DNA of 6,186 bases from JACCQS01 sp050999295 (GTDB lineage: Bacteria; Actinomycetota; Actinomycetes; Mycobacteriales; Geodermatophilaceae): assembly GCA_050999295.1 (NCBI GenBank), contig JBPCPI010000242.1, positions 1-6,186 on the forward strand, in the 5' to 3' direction. The notes beneath the pieces were generated by a model, which ran no database searches, was not told the DNA's origin, and was given only the letters and a program-made list of their open reading frames with translations. Within the stretch, counting starts at the first letter, position 1, and each line of letters opens with the position of its first letter. This document shows positions 4,867-6,186 of the stretch, piece after piece. A program made the translations under genes and the position numbers.

Positions 4867-6186
4867 TCAAGTGCAGGACGGGATCGGCGTGAGCGGGAGC
4901 AGTTTCACCCCGGTCGGACCGATCTGGATGTCCGTGCGCATCCCGGGGCAGACGCCGCAGTCGAAGCACGGCGTCCATCGGCAGTCGTCCTGCTCCTGCT
5001 CGGACAACGCGTCCTGCCAGTCCGCCCAGAGCCACTCCTTGTCCAGCCCGGAATCGAGGTGGTCCCAGGGCAGTACCTCATGCTCGGTGCGTTCGCGGGT
5101 GGTGTACCAGTCGACGTCCAGTCCGTACGCGGGAAGTACTTCCGCACAGGCAGCCATCCAGCGGTCGAAGCTGAAGTGCTCGTTCCAGCCGTCGAATCGA
5201 CCGCCGTCCCGCCACACCTGCTCGATGACGGCACCGATCCGGCGGTCACCGCGGGAGAGCAGTCCTTCGACGATGCCTGGCTTGCCATCGTGATAGCGAA
5301 CGCCGATCGCCCGGCCGACGCTTCGGTCGGAGTTGATCGCCGTGCGCAACAGCTTCAACCGCCGGTCGATCGTCTCGTGGTCAGCTTGGCTCGCCCACTG
5401 GAACGGCGTGTGCGGTTTCGGGACGAATCCGCCGATCGAGACTGTGCAGCGGATGTCCTTGTGCCCGCTCGCTGCCCGGCCGGCCATGATCACCTCCCGT
5501 GCCATGTCGGCGATCTCGAGCACGTCCTCGTCGGTCTCGGTGGGCAGGCCGCACATGAAGTAGAGCTTGACCTGCCGCCAGCCGTTCGCGTACGCCGTCG
5601 AGACGGTCCTGATCAGGTCCTCCTTGGAGACCATCTTGTTGATCACCTTGCGCAGCCGCCCACTGCCGCCCTCCGGTGCGAAAGTCAAGCCGGAGCGGCG
5701 GCCATTGCGGGACAGCTCGTTGGCCAGGGTGACGTTGAACGCGTCGACCCGGGTGCTGGGCAGCGACAGGCTGGTGTTCGTGCCCTCGTACCGGTCAGCC
5801 AAACCCTTGGCGATCTCCCCGATCTCGGAGTGATCCGCGCTGGACAGGCTGAGCAGGCCGACCTCCTCGTACCCGCTGGCCTTGAGACCGGCCTCGACCA
5901 TCTCGCCGATCCCGGTGATCGAGCGCTCCCGGACCGGGCGGGTGATCATCCCGGCCTGGCAGAACCGGCACCCACGCGTGCAACCGCGGAAGATCTCCAC
6001 GCTCATCCGCTCGTGCACGGTCTCGGCCAGCGGCACCAGCGGCTGCTTGGGGTATGGCCACTCGTCCAAGTCCATGGTGGTGCGTTTGCTGACCCGGAAC
6101 GGGATGGCGCTCTGGTTCGTCGTGACCCGCTGGATCCGGCCGTCGGGCAGGTAGTCCACGTCGTAGAAGCGGGGTACGTACACGCC
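4867..6186 (-). CDS. TIGR03960-type radical SAM protein, 3' part (N-terminus outside window)
   Basis: About 440 C-terminal residues are present; the frame is open to the window edge, so the start lies beyond 6186. Family members are roughly 600-650 residues, so an N-terminal portion including a cobalamin-binding-like domain would lie upstream. The radical SAM iron-sulphur motif CxxxCxxC is seen as RGCTRGCRFCQAG (counting from the Val codon at 6181-6183: C68, C72, C75). AdoMet-barrel features follow: SLSSADHSEIG (112-122), SLSLPSTRVDAF (138-149), TFAPEGGSGRLRKVINK (167-183) and KLYFMCGLPTE (206-216). A second Cys cluster near the C-terminus (CRWTPCFDCGVCPGM, C401-C412) may hold another metal or Fe-S centre. 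The match to the family is strong, but I know of no established reaction. The neighbouring DUF2344 gene is its usual partner. Confidence 0.92.
   Translation of the reverse strand, partial: GVYVPRFYDVDYLPDGRIQRVTTNQSAIPFRVSKRTTMDLDEWPYPKQPLVPLAETVHERMSVEIFRGCTRGCRFCQAGMITRPVRERSITGIGEMVEAGLKASGYEEVGLLSLSSADHSEIGEIAKGLADRYEGTNTSLSLPSTRVDAFNVTLANELSRNGRRSGLTFAPEGGSGRLRKVINKMVSKEDLIRTVSTAYANGWRQVKLYFMCGLPTETDEDVLEIADMAREVIMAGRAASGHKDIRCTVSIGGFVPKPHTPFQWASQADHETIDRRLKLLRTAINSDRSVGRAIGVRYHDGKPGIVEGLLSRGDRRIGAVIEQVWRDGGRFDGWNEHFSFDRWMAACAEVLPAYGLDVDWYTTRERTEHEVLPWDHLDSGLDKEWLWADWQDALSEQEQDDCRWTPCFDCGVCPGMRTDIQIGPTGVKLLPLTPIPSCT

Overview
The window is a stretch of high-GC chromosomal DNA that looks actinobacterial. 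The evidence is strong G/C bias at third codon positions, GTG starts, an RNase E/G protein with a very long charged N-terminal extension as in mycobacteria and streptomycetes, and an L27 protein that starts directly with its mature N-terminus. I cannot name the genus. All five genes lie on the minus strand, so transcription runs from position 6186 towards position 1. I see no mobile element, CRISPR array, tRNA or rRNA.

In transcription order the layout is as follows. (1) The 3' part of a gene for a TIGR03960-type radical SAM protein (6186 to 4867, start outside the window). (2) A 115-bp gap holding a long, nearly perfect stem-loop. (3) A TIGR03936/DUF2344 gene (4751 to 3987). (4) A 205-bp gap with no clear signal other than the rne ribosome-binding site. 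(5) rne, RNase E/G (3781 to 1076). (6) A 203-bp gap with a 21-bp-period direct repeat, a weak promoter candidate and a small leader hairpin. (7) rplU, ribosomal protein L21 (869 to 120), with a long Lys/Ala-rich tail built on a 15-bp tandem repeat. (8) rpmA, L27 (114 to beyond position 1), five bases after rplU.

This is a widely conserved bacterial neighbourhood: radical SAM, DUF2344, RNase E/G, L21, L27. It joins mRNA decay and rRNA maturation (RNase E) with two 50S subunit proteins and a pair of partner proteins whose biochemical role I do not know to be established. The cysteine protease gene prp, which lies between rplU and rpmA in Firmicutes, is absent. This fits an L27 with no cleavable leader.

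The core genes are ordinary. The unusual points are the repeat-built L21 tail, its compositional likeness to the RNase E N-terminal region, the intergenic stem-loop before a DUF2344 gene that has no visible Shine-Dalgarno sequence, and the paired direct repeats upstream of rplU. I found no convincing new multi-gene system. The best candidate for unexplained biology is the radical SAM/DUF2344 pair.
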